Positions 45,593 to 53,054 of a stretch of 64,000 nucleotides of DNA are shown here, piece after piece. The position numbers and the translations under genes are program-made. The DNA is taken from NCBI GenBank assembly GCA_017546705.1, contig JAFYSB010000001.1, positions 1-64,000 on the forward strand. The letters run 5' to 3'. Position 1 is the first letter of the stretch, and each line of letters begins with the position of its first letter. This stretch comes from Paludibacteraceae bacterium (GTDB taxonomy: Bacteria > Bacteroidota > Bacteroidia > Bacteroidales > Paludibacteraceae). The notes under the pieces were generated by a model. It searched no databases and was not told the DNA's origin. It saw only the letters and a program-made list of their open reading frames with translations.

Positions 45593-45662
45593 ACCGTTAT
45601 TTAAGAATTAAATATCGTTCTTTACAAAATCGGCTGCAAAATTACAAAAAAATCCCGACATA

Positions 45663-45694
45663 TTTGGTGTTTTTAAAAATTATTTGTACTTTTG
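45663..45694 (+). promoter_or_regulatory. Promoter of the acyltransferase-fur-peptidase operon
   Basis: TTTG (45663-45666), a 20-nt spacer, TACTTTTG (45687-45694). The ATG is at 45724, so the longer open frame beginning at 45433 is not the gene start. Confidence 0.78.
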
Positions 45695-45723
45695 TGCCCA
45701 AATTTGTATATTTTTTGAGTATT

Positions 45724-46854
45724 ATGGCTGTAGAAATTAAAGAAATCACCTCAAAACGTGATTTATTGCGCTTTGTGCAATTTGGGAATGAATTTTATAA
45801 AGACTGCGACAATTTCTGTCCTTCTTTGATTTTGGATGAGATGGATACGTTCAATCTCAAGAAGAATCCTGCTTTTGAAGTTTGTGAGCATGTGCTCTAT
45901 ATGGCTTATAGGGATGGAAAAACTGTAGGACGAATCGCAGGAATTATCAATCACGAAGCCAATCGAAATTGGAATGTGAAGCATGTGCGTTTTGGATGGA
46001 TTGATTTTATTGATGATTTGGAAGTAAGCAAGGCATTGCTTGATGCAGTAGCAGCATGGGGAAAGGCCAAGGGAATGGATGGCATCAATGGTCCTGTTGG
46101 TTTTACGGATTTTGATCATCAAGGTTTGCTCATTGAGGGATATGAGCATTTGGCGCCAATGGCATCACTGTACAACTACCCATACTACGTGAAGCATATG
46201 GAGGCATATGGTTTGACCAAAGAGAATGACTGGATTGAGATACAAATTTATCCTCCACAAGAGTTGCCTGAGCGCTTTGGTCGTATGGCGAAAATCGTGG
46301 AGCAACGTAGTAATGTACGTGTAGATAAGGTGAAAAGCGTCAAAGAGTTGGTGAAAAAATATGGTACCTCTTATATGGATGTTATAGATGTTGCTTATCA
46401 AAAACTCTACAATTTCCAAGCGCTTACAGATCGTCAAAAACGTCACTATTGTGACATGTATTTCCCATTACTCAACTTTGATTTTGTCACAGTCGTTGTC
46501 AACGAGCATGATGAAGTAGTAGGAGTGGGAGTTGGTATGCCAGATATATCCAATGCATTGAGAAAATGCAAAGGAAGATTATTCCCATTTGGCTGGTATC
46601 ACGTGCTAAAGGCTCTGAAATCCAAAACATACGAAGCCTTTGACTTGCTTATCATTGCTGTACGTCCTGATTATCAAGACCGCGGTTTGAATGCTGTGAT
46701 TATTGCGGATCAACATCCATATTTCGTCAAGTATGGCATCAAGCGCGTTGAAACGACTGCTATCATGGAAACGAATAGCAAGAACCTTAGCCACTGGGAG
46801 GCATTCCCACATAAATATCACAAACGTCGCCGCGCGTATATTAAACCCATTTAA
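45724..46854 (+). CDS. Conserved acyl-CoA N-acyltransferase-fold protein
   Basis: A 376-residue cytoplasmic protein found widely in Bacteroidota. It starts AVEIKEITSKRDLLRFVQF and has YRDGKTVGRIAGIINHEANR, GMDGINGPVGFTDFDHQGLLIEGY (about 110-133), and in the second half VRPDYQDRGLNAVIIADQHP (about 312-331), a GNAT-like CoA-binding loop, followed by RVETTAIMETNSKNLSHWEAF. Two GNAT-like halves are plausible. The substrate is unknown. Its stop codon overlaps the next start by one base (TAATG). The start at 45724 is fixed by the promoter at 45663. Confidence 0.75.
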   Translation: MAVEIKEITSKRDLLRFVQFGNEFYKDCDNFCPSLILDEMDTFNLKKNPAFEVCEHVLYMAYRDGKTVGRIAGIINHEANRNWNVKHVRFGWIDFIDDLEVSKALLDAVAAWGKAKGMDGINGPVGFTDFDHQGLLIEGYEHLAPMASLYNYPYYVKHMEAYGLTKENDWIEIQIYPPQELPERFGRMAKIVEQRSNVRVDKVKSVKELVKKYGTSYMDVIDVAYQKLYNFQALTDRQKRHYCDMYFPLLNFDFVTVVVNEHDEVVGVGVGMPDISNALRKCKGRLFPFGWYHVLKALKSKTYEAFDLLIIAVRPDYQDRGLNAVIIADQHPYFVKYGIKRVETTAIMETNSKNLSHWEAFPHKYHKRRRAYIKPI

Positions 46855-47315
46855 TGCCCAATAAGACGAACGATATTTTTCGCAAAGCGTATGAGAAGAT
46901 GTGTGCATATTTGGATGCACACCATATGAATCATACTACCGAGCGATATACAATCTTGCAAACTGTCTGCAATTTGCAAACATTCTCTGTCGAAGAATTG
47001 CGCAATGCTTTGGTTGAAATCAATATCAGTAGGGCTACGATATACAACAACCTAAATATGCTGGAGCAAGCAGGTGTCTTGCGCCGACTAGACAAGGAAT
47101 TTGGAGTACGCGCAGGGCAATACGAACTCATCCATCCTCAAAGTTCGAGCATCAAGGTTATTTGTCAGCGTTGTGGACGTATTAGTGATGTGAAGGATAC
47201 CACCATCAACCGCATGTTGGCCGACAAAAAGTTTACCAATTTCGTTCCAGAATATTTTACGTTATACATACATGGACATTGCAAAGTATGTAGACGCCAA
47301 AAACGAAAACCTTAA
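46854..47315 (+). CDS. Fur-family transcriptional regulator
   Basis: A 153-residue metal-responsive DNA-binding protein. The winged helix is around residues 20-85 (TERYTILQTVCNLQTFSVEELRNAL, ISRATIYNNLNMLEQAGVLRRL). The C-terminal dimer domain has two CxxC pairs, ICQRCGRISDV and CKVCRRQ, for a structural zinc. Whether it senses iron, zinc or peroxide (Fur, Zur or PerR) cannot be decided; the His-rich regulatory sites are only partly visible. It is translationally coupled to the acyltransferase-fold gene (1-nt overlap) and precedes the zinc peptidase by 11 nt. Confidence 0.9.
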   Translation: MPNKTNDIFRKAYEKMCAYLDAHHMNHTTERYTILQTVCNLQTFSVEELRNALVEINISRATIYNNLNMLEQAGVLRRLDKEFGVRAGQYELIHPQSSSIKVICQRCGRISDVKDTTINRMLADKKFTNFVPEYFTLYIHGHCKVCRRQKRKP

Positions 47316-47326
47316 TTTAACGGATT

Positions 47327-47995
47327 ATGTATTTCATTTTATTCATCACTATAGCCCTCTTAAGTTGGGCTGTGAGCGGATTGCTCAACTACCGCTTCAA
47401 AAAATATTCCAAAGTCTATTTGCACCTTACTGGTAAAGAAGTGGCAGAGAAGATGTTGCGTGATAATGGTATAACCGATGTGACTGTGACTTGCACACCA
47501 GGACATTTGACCGACCACTATGATCCTCGCAACAAAACTGTAAATCTCTCCGAAGGTGTTTATAGTTCCAATAGCGTTGCGGCTGCCGCAGTGGCGGCAC
47601 ATGAGTGTGGACACGCGCTGCAACATGCCTATGAGTATGCTCCATTGAACATGCGTACGGCGCTTGTACCTATTGTCACATTCGCTTCTCGCTGGCTAAC
47701 ATGGCTATTGCTTGGTGGTATCTTGATGATAGAGATTTTCCCACAACTGCTTATGGCGGGAGTAATCTTGTATGGTTTCACCACGCTATTTGCTTTCATC
47801 ACGTTGCCTGTAGAGATCAATGCTAGCACGAGAGCTGTGGCATGGCTTGAGCAATCGGGTATTACCGATAGAGAAACAACACCAATGGCTGCTTCTGCTT
47901 TGCGCAGTGCAGCCTATACCTATGTGGTTGCTGCATTATCATCATTGGGTACGTTGGTGTATTATGTATTAATACTTGTAGGTCGTCGCGACTAA
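47327..47995 (+). CDS. Zinc metallopeptidase, YugP family
   Basis: A 222-residue membrane peptidase. There is one N-terminal helix (residues 1-20) and two or three central helices (about 112-165), with the zinc motif AAHECGHALQHAYEYAP (HExxH as HECGH, about 88-92) between. It matches the DUF2268-independent neutral zinc metallopeptidase (YugP) family; the substrate is unknown. It lies after a Fur-family gene, which may point to metal-linked control but does not prove it. tRNA-Arg follows 26 nt later. Confidence 0.9.
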   Translation: MYFILFITIALLSWAVSGLLNYRFKKYSKVYLHLTGKEVAEKMLRDNGITDVTVTCTPGHLTDHYDPRNKTVNLSEGVYSSNSVAAAAVAAHECGHALQHAYEYAPLNMRTALVPIVTFASRWLTWLLLGGILMIEIFPQLLMAGVILYGFTTLFAFITLPVEINASTRAVAWLEQSGITDRETTPMAASALRSAAYTYVVAALSSLGTLVYYVLILVGRRD

Positions 47996-48021
47996 TTGAT
48001 ATTTCATCGCGCCAAACGCGG

Positions 48022-48095
48022 GGCTCCGTAGCTTAGCTGAATAGAGCGTCAGATTCCGGTTCTGAAGGTCGTGGGTTTGAATCCCACCGGGGTCA
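48022..48095 (+). tRNA. tRNA-Arg (anticodon CCG)
   Basis: A 74-nt cloverleaf: acceptor GGCTCCG/CGGGGTC with two G-T wobbles, anticodon stem TCAGA/TCTGA with loop TTCCGGT (anticodon CCG, reading CGG), T arm GTGGG-TTTGAAT-CCCAC, discriminator A, no encoded CCA. Confidence 0.93.
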
Positions 48096-48130
48096 CATAA
48101 TCATGGAATCATCTAGGATTCACCACAGAA

Positions 48131-48156
48131 GATAAGGTGCCAATCGGCACCTTATC
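48131..48156. terminator. Perfect 11-bp stem-loop between tRNA-Arg and hsp20
   Basis: GATAAGGTGCC (48131-48141) and GGCACCTTATC (48146-48156) with loop AATC. It sits between the tRNA (+) and the 3' end of hsp20 (-). No T run follows on either side, so it is terminator-like but not a canonical one. Confidence 0.65.
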
Positions 48157-48197
48157 CATTATGAAAATACTCTTTTGTTGAGGGAATCCCTCAATGG

Positions 48198-48644
48198 CTA
48201 TTGAATCTCTATCACGCGAGTTGGTTCTTTGGCTGGAATATTCTCCAACTTAGGAAGGGTAATGTGAAGCACTCCACTACACACTTTAGCAGTAATCGCC
48301 TCGCGGTCAACGTTTTCGGGCAACAATAGCGCCTGCTCAAAGCGTGTGTAGTTGAATTCACGCCGAAGAAATTTGGAAGATTTATCCTCCTCTTTGTTTT
48401 CGTGTTTTTTCTCTACGAAAACCACCAATTGGTCTCGGTCGTTGACATGTACACGAAAATCTTCTTTCGTCATACCAGGCACAGCCATTTCGATTTCGAA
48501 GGCTTTGTCTGATTCTTTCACATTGATGGCAGGCGCAGCTGCAACTGCTGCGCGCATAGGAAACCACTCGTCGTTAAAGAAATCGTTGAAAATACTGGGC
48601 AACCAATTTTGGTTTTGCCTTTTGATTGTAGGTAACATAAACAA
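48198..48644 (-). CDS. Hsp20/alpha-crystallin-family small heat shock protein
   Basis: A 148-residue ATP-independent holdase chaperone. The alpha-crystallin domain covers about residues 38-130: AINVKESDKAFEIEMAVPGMTKEDFRV, the strand pair around VFVEKKHE, and GVLHITLPKLE, the family motif. The N-terminal segment (NWLPSIFNDFFNDEWF) is the usual aromatic-rich oligomerisation arm. It is monocistronic. No consensus promoter was recognised in the space to its right, as expected if a stress-specific element is used. Confidence 0.93.
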   Translation of the reverse strand: MFMLPTIKRQNQNWLPSIFNDFFNDEWFPMRAAVAAAPAINVKESDKAFEIEMAVPGMTKEDFRVHVNDRDQLVVFVEKKHENKEEDKSSKFLRREFNYTRFEQALLLPENVDREAITAKVCSGVLHITLPKLENIPAKEPTRVIEIQ

Positions 48645-48788
48645 TAAATTTTGATAGTTAGGTCAAGGTGGATGACAACATTCTCTTATTTAGTTTGCTT
48701 GTCATTTGCCTTTGTATAGGGATATATACAAATACTGTGCCAAACATCCGATGTGTTACCACCTATTTTTATGTTCATCAACAATCAC

Positions 48789-48808
48789 CGCCAAGCATTG
48801 GCTTGGCG
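48789..48808 (-). other. Hairpin downstream of the possible small ORF
   Basis: CGCCAAGC (48789-48796) pairs perfectly with GCTTGGCG (48801-48808) around ATTG. It lies 17 nt after the stop codon of the minus-strand frame at 48826 and could end its transcript, although the downstream U content is low. Confidence 0.45.
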
Positions 48809-48825
48809 ATAATAAGTAAGGTATA

Positions 48826-48933
48826 TTAGTGAACTACCCGAGTAAATTCTTTGGGCATAGAAGCTTCGAATCGCACCTTCTTTTCCGTCATAAGGGCGAA
48901 TGGGATACTAGCAGCGCAGATCTTGATGGTCAT
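48826..48933 (-). CDS. Possible small protein, 35 residues
   Basis: Minus-strand frame ATG 48933 to TAA 48826. The product starts MTIKICAASIPFALM and ends ASMPKEFTRVVH, with balanced composition. It is followed by a hairpin. There is no recognised family and no consensus promoter found, so it may be a small gene or the tail of a decayed one. Confidence 0.25.
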   Translation of the reverse strand: MTIKICAASIPFALMTEKKVRFEASMPKEFTRVVH

Positions 48934-49128
48934 GGCTTTTCGTGGACATCTTGGCTACCGTCATGTGGCTGCGTGCGGGCAACTATTGTATGGTTGCTCA
49001 GTATGCTTTCTGGTGTACTAATTGTATCTACGGCTATCTGCAATGGACGCGCCTCTCCTCCAGACAATAACTTCACACTGAATTGTCTACTCAGTTTTAA
49101 TCAATGTATTTGTCACTTTGTCTGTTAG

Positions 49129-49183
49129 GCGACCACTTCGCGACCACTATGGGACATCAATGGGACATCCCTACGACATCAGT
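49129..49183 (+). repeat. 11-bp tandem array, 5 units
   Basis: Five units of exactly 11 bp: GCGACCACTTC, GCGACCACTAT, GGGACATCAAT, GGGACATCCCT, ACGACATCAGT. All keep GAC at unit positions 3-5. The first two share ACCACTT with the array at 32855. It lies 55 nt beyond the 3' end of the HAD gene that closes the utilisation locus. Confidence 0.85.
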
Positions 49184-49237
49184 GTTAAATAAACGTTTCT
49201 TGTTTTTATCGGACACTAATGATTTTCTAACAAGATT

Positions 49238-49840
49238 TTAGGAATGTGTAATCAAGGAAAGTGACTCTTTCGCTTGTTCCATTGATTGAAATTGTATGGC
49301 ATGTATACCGATATTTCTTGCGGCAATAACATTATTGATATTGTCGTCAAAAAATACGCACTCATCAGGGAGGAGTTGGTAACGATCTAATAAGATATTA
49401 TATATTTTTGGATCAGGTTTGGTCACCTTCTCCTCGCCGGACATCACAATTCCATCCATCAGTTTGAAAATAGCATATTTGTCTTTTACGAGTGGAAAAG
49501 TTTCTATAGACCAGTTGGTTAAACCATATACAGCGTATCCTTCTTCTTTGAGTTGTAGAATCCAGTCGTACATATGTGGAATGGTATCTCCCATCATGTC
49601 TATCCATCTATCTGAATACAATTTGATTTCCTGTTCCCATTTTGGATATTCTGCAATCTTCTCTTCTACACCTTGTTGAAAAGGTTTACCCGCGTCCATT
49701 TGGATATTCCAATCCATAGTACAGATGTTTTTGAGGAACCATTCAGCAGAATCAACATCTCCAAAATAGGAATCGTATAAATGGTGAGGATTCCAATCTA
49801 CGAGTACTCCTCCAAAGTCAAAAATGATGTTTTTAATCAT
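49238..49840 (-). CDS. HAD-family hydrolase (YihX-like phosphatase)
   Basis: A 200-residue cytoplasmic haloacid-dehalogenase-fold phosphatase. Motif I is IIFDFGGVLVDW (nucleophile Asp 9), motif II GLTNWS (about 102-107), Lys in EEKVTKPDPKIYN, and motif IV ECVFFDDNINNV (about 160-171). It is of the YihX/epoxide-hydrolase-N class; YihX of E. coli removes phosphate from alpha-D-glucose 1-phosphate, but substrates vary widely. It is the last gene of the susC-led locus, 7 nt after the esterase, so dephosphorylation of an imported phosphate ester is a reasonable guess. Confidence 0.85.
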   Translation of the reverse strand: MIKNIIFDFGGVLVDWNPHHLYDSYFGDVDSAEWFLKNICTMDWNIQMDAGKPFQQGVEEKIAEYPKWEQEIKLYSDRWIDMMGDTIPHMYDWILQLKEEGYAVYGLTNWSIETFPLVKDKYAIFKLMDGIVMSGEEKVTKPDPKIYNILLDRYQLLPDECVFFDDNINNVIAARNIGIHAIQFQSMEQAKESLSLITHS

Positions 49841-49847
49841 ATGGGGT

Positions 49848-50711
49848 CTATTTAATTTGCTGATTAATAAATTGATTCATAGCAGCTTCAAATATCTCTT
49901 TTTGTGGGATTTGTTTGCTAAATCCCCAACCATGTGCACCTGTAGGTAAAAGTAGCATTTCTGCTTTTATACCATATGCTGTGAGGGCTTGATACATTCG
50001 AATGGAATTTTCAACCATCACAGTTTTATCATCTTGACAATGAACGATAAAGCAAGGTGGTGTATTCAAACTTACACATTTTTCTGCTGACCATTGTATA
50101 CGCTGTTCTTCAGAAGGATCGTCTCCTAAGAGTTGTTTGCATGATCCCTTATGTGTGATTGTAGCATCCATGCTGATAACAGGATATACTAATATCCCAA
50201 AATCTGGTCGTGATTTTTCACCAGCATACTTAGTGACCAACGTTGCTGCGAGATGGCCACCAGCTGAAAATCCTATCACACCGATATGATTGGTAGGTAC
50301 GCCCCATATTTGCGCACTATCTCTCAGTATTTCCATGGCCTTGATAGCGTCAGAAAGAGGTACATCTTGGTTTTGGTTGGGCATACGATATTTGAGAACG
50401 GCTACAGCGATATTACGTGGTGTAAAGTAGTTGGCTACTGCTTCGCCTTCGTTAGGGATAGAAGTAAAGACATAGCCTCCTCCTGGACATGCAAGAATGA
50501 TAGCATCTGCTTTTTCCTTAGGTAAATAGATGTCCATTCTTGGTTCCGATGTCTTATACAGACGCTTGTTCTTCTCCTCTTCATCCGCAGCTACATATCC
50601 ATTTTCATTTGGTTTGTTGCCATCTGGATAGAGAAATATCGTATAATTAGGATTTGCGGCAAAAAGTGCGACAGAAAAAACAAGATTGAGAATGATTGCA
50701 GATAATTTCAT
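49848..50711 (-). CDS. Secreted alpha/beta hydrolase, esterase-like (BD-FAE/acetyl esterase type)
   Basis: A 287-residue exported esterase. Residues 1-19 are a signal peptide (MKLSAIILNLVFSVALFAA). The hydrolase core has ILACPGGGYVFTS (oxyanion region), IGVIGFSAGGHLAATL with the nucleophile Ser (about 143), VHCQDDKTVMVENS with the Asp, and PTGAHGWGF with the His. The fold matches carbohydrate-active acyl esterases and xylan esterase-like proteins. In this locus it could remove acyl or aminoacyl esters from a polymer (inferred). I start it at the ATG at 50711, where the signal peptide begins; the longer frame overlaps the transporter gene. Confidence 0.85.
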   Translation of the reverse strand: MKLSAIILNLVFSVALFAANPNYTIFLYPDGNKPNENGYVAADEEEKNKRLYKTSEPRMDIYLPKEKADAIILACPGGGYVFTSIPNEGEAVANYFTPRNIAVAVLKYRMPNQNQDVPLSDAIKAMEILRDSAQIWGVPTNHIGVIGFSAGGHLAATLVTKYAGEKSRPDFGILVYPVISMDATITHKGSCKQLLGDDPSEEQRIQWSAEKCVSLNTPPCFIVHCQDDKTVMVENSIRMYQALTAYGIKAEMLLLPTGAHGWGFSKQIPQKEIFEAAMNQFINQQIK

Positions 50712-50721
50712 AACATAGAAT

Positions 50722-52128
50722 TTACTGAGTGATTGTCTTTTTGTTAGATTTATTCCAAACCACACAAACCAATAGAACAGATAGTGCAGCGGCTATAATC
50801 CAGAACCAAAGGGCTTGTGAGAAGTCATATTGGTATATAGGACTGTCTCCTTCAGAGGAGAGGAGTACCTTGTTGGCATCGATTAGCACGCCTGATGCAA
50901 TATCTTGTAGTCCTGCAGCTGCATAGCTGGCGATACCGACAACACCTAAAGCAGCACCCGATGCCTCGCGGGAAACAATATCAACGGCCATCAATCCGCC
51001 AAGAAAACATATCAACACACCGATGGCTATACCAAAGAGCACCATAGATAGTATATTGATCCACAACGCATTGCCTCCGAAAGCAAATAGAATCAATGCT
51101 ATCACTTCCATGATACCAGCCACTACAGCAGGAAGGTATCTGTTTCCTTTGAACATGGTATCAGATATCCAACCAGAGAATATAGTTCCTACTATACCTA
51201 AAAGTGCGTTGATAGAAATGATCTGCGTCGCTAAAGCCAAGTCAAAACCTTTCACTTCTTGTAGGTATAAAACACCCCAACCGTTAATGGCGTATCTACT
51301 GATATACATAAATGCAGAAGCACCCGCAAGTACCCAGACGTATGGATTACGCAAGACGTCGCGCTGTGCAGACTTGGTATTGACCGTCTTAGCATGCTCC
51401 TCAATGGTCTCTTCACCTGCCCAAACTGCTACAGATGGCAAACCCTTAGACTCAGGAGAGTCATGCAGCATGAATATGATGAGTATGACACCCAATGCAC
51501 CGGCGATAGCTGCACCGATAAAACCATATTGCCATCCAGCTACACTAACTAGCCCACCTACAAAAAGGAATGAGAGGAACTCTCCAATATTGTGGCTTGC
51601 AGAGAAAAAACCGTAGAAAGTACCTCGATTGGACTTGGAATACCAACGAGAGAGCGCGACAATGCTAGGTGGTGCTCCCATACTCTGTGCCCAACCATTG
51701 ATACCCCAAAGGATCGCAAATAGTAGGTAGAAAGCCGATATGGAGATGAGTGTTTGACCGAGTGTGAGCAAACCCAAGATGCCAACTGTGATATTCGCTA
51801 CAGTAGAGACGAGGATACCCGTAGCCATAAACTTACGGATATTGCTATAGTCAGCCAAAAAACCATTGATAAACTTACCTATAGCATATGTAAAGAGCAG
51901 GGCAGAAGATATGACACCTAATTGCGAAGCATCCAGAACCCCAGAATCCATGATAGGCTTTTTGACCACATTGAGACTGGTTCTGCATACGTAGTACAAA
52001 CTATATCCTAATGTGATAGCGATGAAGGAAGACCACTGTAAACGTTTGAAACGTTTATCAATAGTTTGCTTATCATCTGAGCATAGCGTTTGTGCAGGAG
52101 ACTGCTTATAAAAAGAGAATAGTGACAT
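50722..52128 (-). CDS. Organophosphate:phosphate antiporter, GlpT/UhpT-like
   Basis: A 468-residue, 12-helix major facilitator of the OPA family, which imports glycerol 3-phosphate or sugar phosphates in exchange for phosphate. TM1 carries GYSLYYVCRTSLNVVKKP, with the substrate-binding Arg. TM4-5 has GINGWAQSMGAPPSIVALSRWYSKSNRGTFYGFFSASHNIGEF, the family signature. TM7 has YISRYAINGWGVLYLQE with the second binding Arg. The gene overlaps the glycerophosphodiesterase gene by one nucleotide. Glycerol 3-phosphate is the natural product of that enzyme, so GlpT-like activity is favoured over hexose phosphate. Confidence 0.9.
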   Translation of the reverse strand: MSLFSFYKQSPAQTLCSDDKQTIDKRFKRLQWSSFIAITLGYSLYYVCRTSLNVVKKPIMDSGVLDASQLGVISSALLFTYAIGKFINGFLADYSNIRKFMATGILVSTVANITVGILGLLTLGQTLISISAFYLLFAILWGINGWAQSMGAPPSIVALSRWYSKSNRGTFYGFFSASHNIGEFLSFLFVGGLVSVAGWQYGFIGAAIAGALGVILIIFMLHDSPESKGLPSVAVWAGEETIEEHAKTVNTKSAQRDVLRNPYVWVLAGASAFMYISRYAINGWGVLYLQEVKGFDLALATQIISINALLGIVGTIFSGWISDTMFKGNRYLPAVVAGIMEVIALILFAFGGNALWINILSMVLFGIAIGVLICFLGGLMAVDIVSREASGAALGVVGIASYAAAGLQDIASGVLIDANKVLLSSEGDSPIYQYDFSQALWFWIIAAALSVLLVCVVWNKSNKKTITQ

Positions 52129-53048
52129 TAGCGTAATTTGTGTTGTTTGAGATAGTGGATGAGAAACTCAGGTCTATCTGTCTGAATAATACTAGCTCCC
52201 AATGTATGAATAAGGTAACCATAGTGTGCATCTGGATCTAGGAGCGCCTGATCATCCTCATGTCCACCACATAATGTATCCCACAGACAGTTGACCCAAA
52301 TGCGAGATTTACCGTTTAGCAGGTCATAGGCTTGCAGCATATAAGTCGGATCTTCGCGATAGGTAAGCTCAAAAGCACAACGATTAGCAGGTATATGTCC
52401 TTGGAGAATATTGATATTCTCTGCCTTGTCCATATTGACAATAGGCATATAGATCAATTCATTGAGGTATTTGCCATAGAGTGAGTCCACCTCGTGTGCA
52501 GGTCTGCGTCCCTTCATGATAATTTGGCGAGTAGTACCGGTCTCTATGAGCAAAGGTACTACCAAATCGAAGTAACGATCTGCTTTATCCAAATTGATTA
52601 AGACGCGTCCTTTGCAAGCTAATAACACTTCTCGCAGAGTAGGAATATGGTAGCGTGTTCGGATGTTGACACCATTCTTAAGACGACATTTCTGTATGCT
52701 ATCTAAAGTCAACTCGCTGATGCGTCCTTTGCCAGTTGTAGTACGATCAATCTTGGAATCGTGCATAATAATCAACTGACTGTCAGCCGTGCACTGTACA
52801 TCAATCTCCAAGATATCCACGCCCATCTCAATGGCGCTATGGATAGCCTCGAGCGAGTTTTCTGGATAATTTCTCCAGTCTGCTCTATGTGAAGCTACCA
52901 ATACACGCTTACTTGTAGGATTGAGTAAGTCAGCACGAATCTGCTCGGAGCGAGGTGTCTTGTCGCATGTTGTTGAACTGCATGCGATTAGCGCAAAAGT
53001 AGCAATGACTACTAATACGCCCAAGCAATTACGAAGATGTGTATTCAT
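52128..53048 (-). CDS. Glycerophosphodiester phosphodiesterase lipoprotein
   Basis: A 306-residue periplasm- or surface-facing lipoprotein. The signal VVIATFALIACSS provides a lipobox (Cys about 23). The GDPD domain shows VASHRADWRNYPENSLEAI (catalytic His, about 51), GVDILEIDVQCTAD (metal Glu/Asp) and LIIMHDSKIDRTTTGKG (second His), then IPTLREVLLACKGRVLINLDK. The family cuts glycerophosphodiesters to glycerol 3-phosphate and an alcohol; GlpQ of Bacillus also trims teichoic acid chains. It is co-encoded with an OPA antiporter, which would import the product. Confidence 0.92.
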   Translation of the reverse strand: MNTHLRNCLGVLVVIATFALIACSSTTCDKTPRSEQIRADLLNPTSKRVLVASHRADWRNYPENSLEAIHSAIEMGVDILEIDVQCTADSQLIIMHDSKIDRTTTGKGRISELTLDSIQKCRLKNGVNIRTRYHIPTLREVLLACKGRVLINLDKADRYFDLVVPLLIETGTTRQIIMKGRRPAHEVDSLYGKYLNELIYMPIVNMDKAENINILQGHIPANRCAFELTYREDPTYMLQAYDLLNGKSRIWVNCLWDTLCGGHEDDQALLDPDAHYGYLIHTLGASIIQTDRPEFLIHYLKQHKLR

Positions 53049-53054
53049 ATGTTC

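Larger units (their letters stand above)
48645..49237. other. 593-nt intergenic region: hairpin, possible small ORF, 11-bp array
   Basis: No confident gene lies here. Visible elements are: a hairpin at 48789-48808 (CGCCAAGC/GCTTGGCG, loop ATTG); a 35-codon minus-strand frame at 48826-48933; an 11-bp tandem array at 49129-49183. A 99-codon plus-strand frame at 48829-49128 has a protein-like length but poor composition and no start signals. Base composition of 48830-49090 looks more like coding DNA than the flanks, so a decayed gene is possible. Confidence 0.5.

Noticed and set aside
45433..45723. Ninety-seven-codon 5' extension of the acyltransferase-fold gene frame
   Set aside because: It crosses the promoter at 45663-45694 and runs antisense through the LOG gene; the conserved protein starts at 45724.
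48829..49128. Open frame of 99 codons on the plus strand
   Set aside because: Cys/Ser-rich composition, no promoter or start context, no family resemblance; likely chance or the shadow of decayed minus-strand coding DNA.
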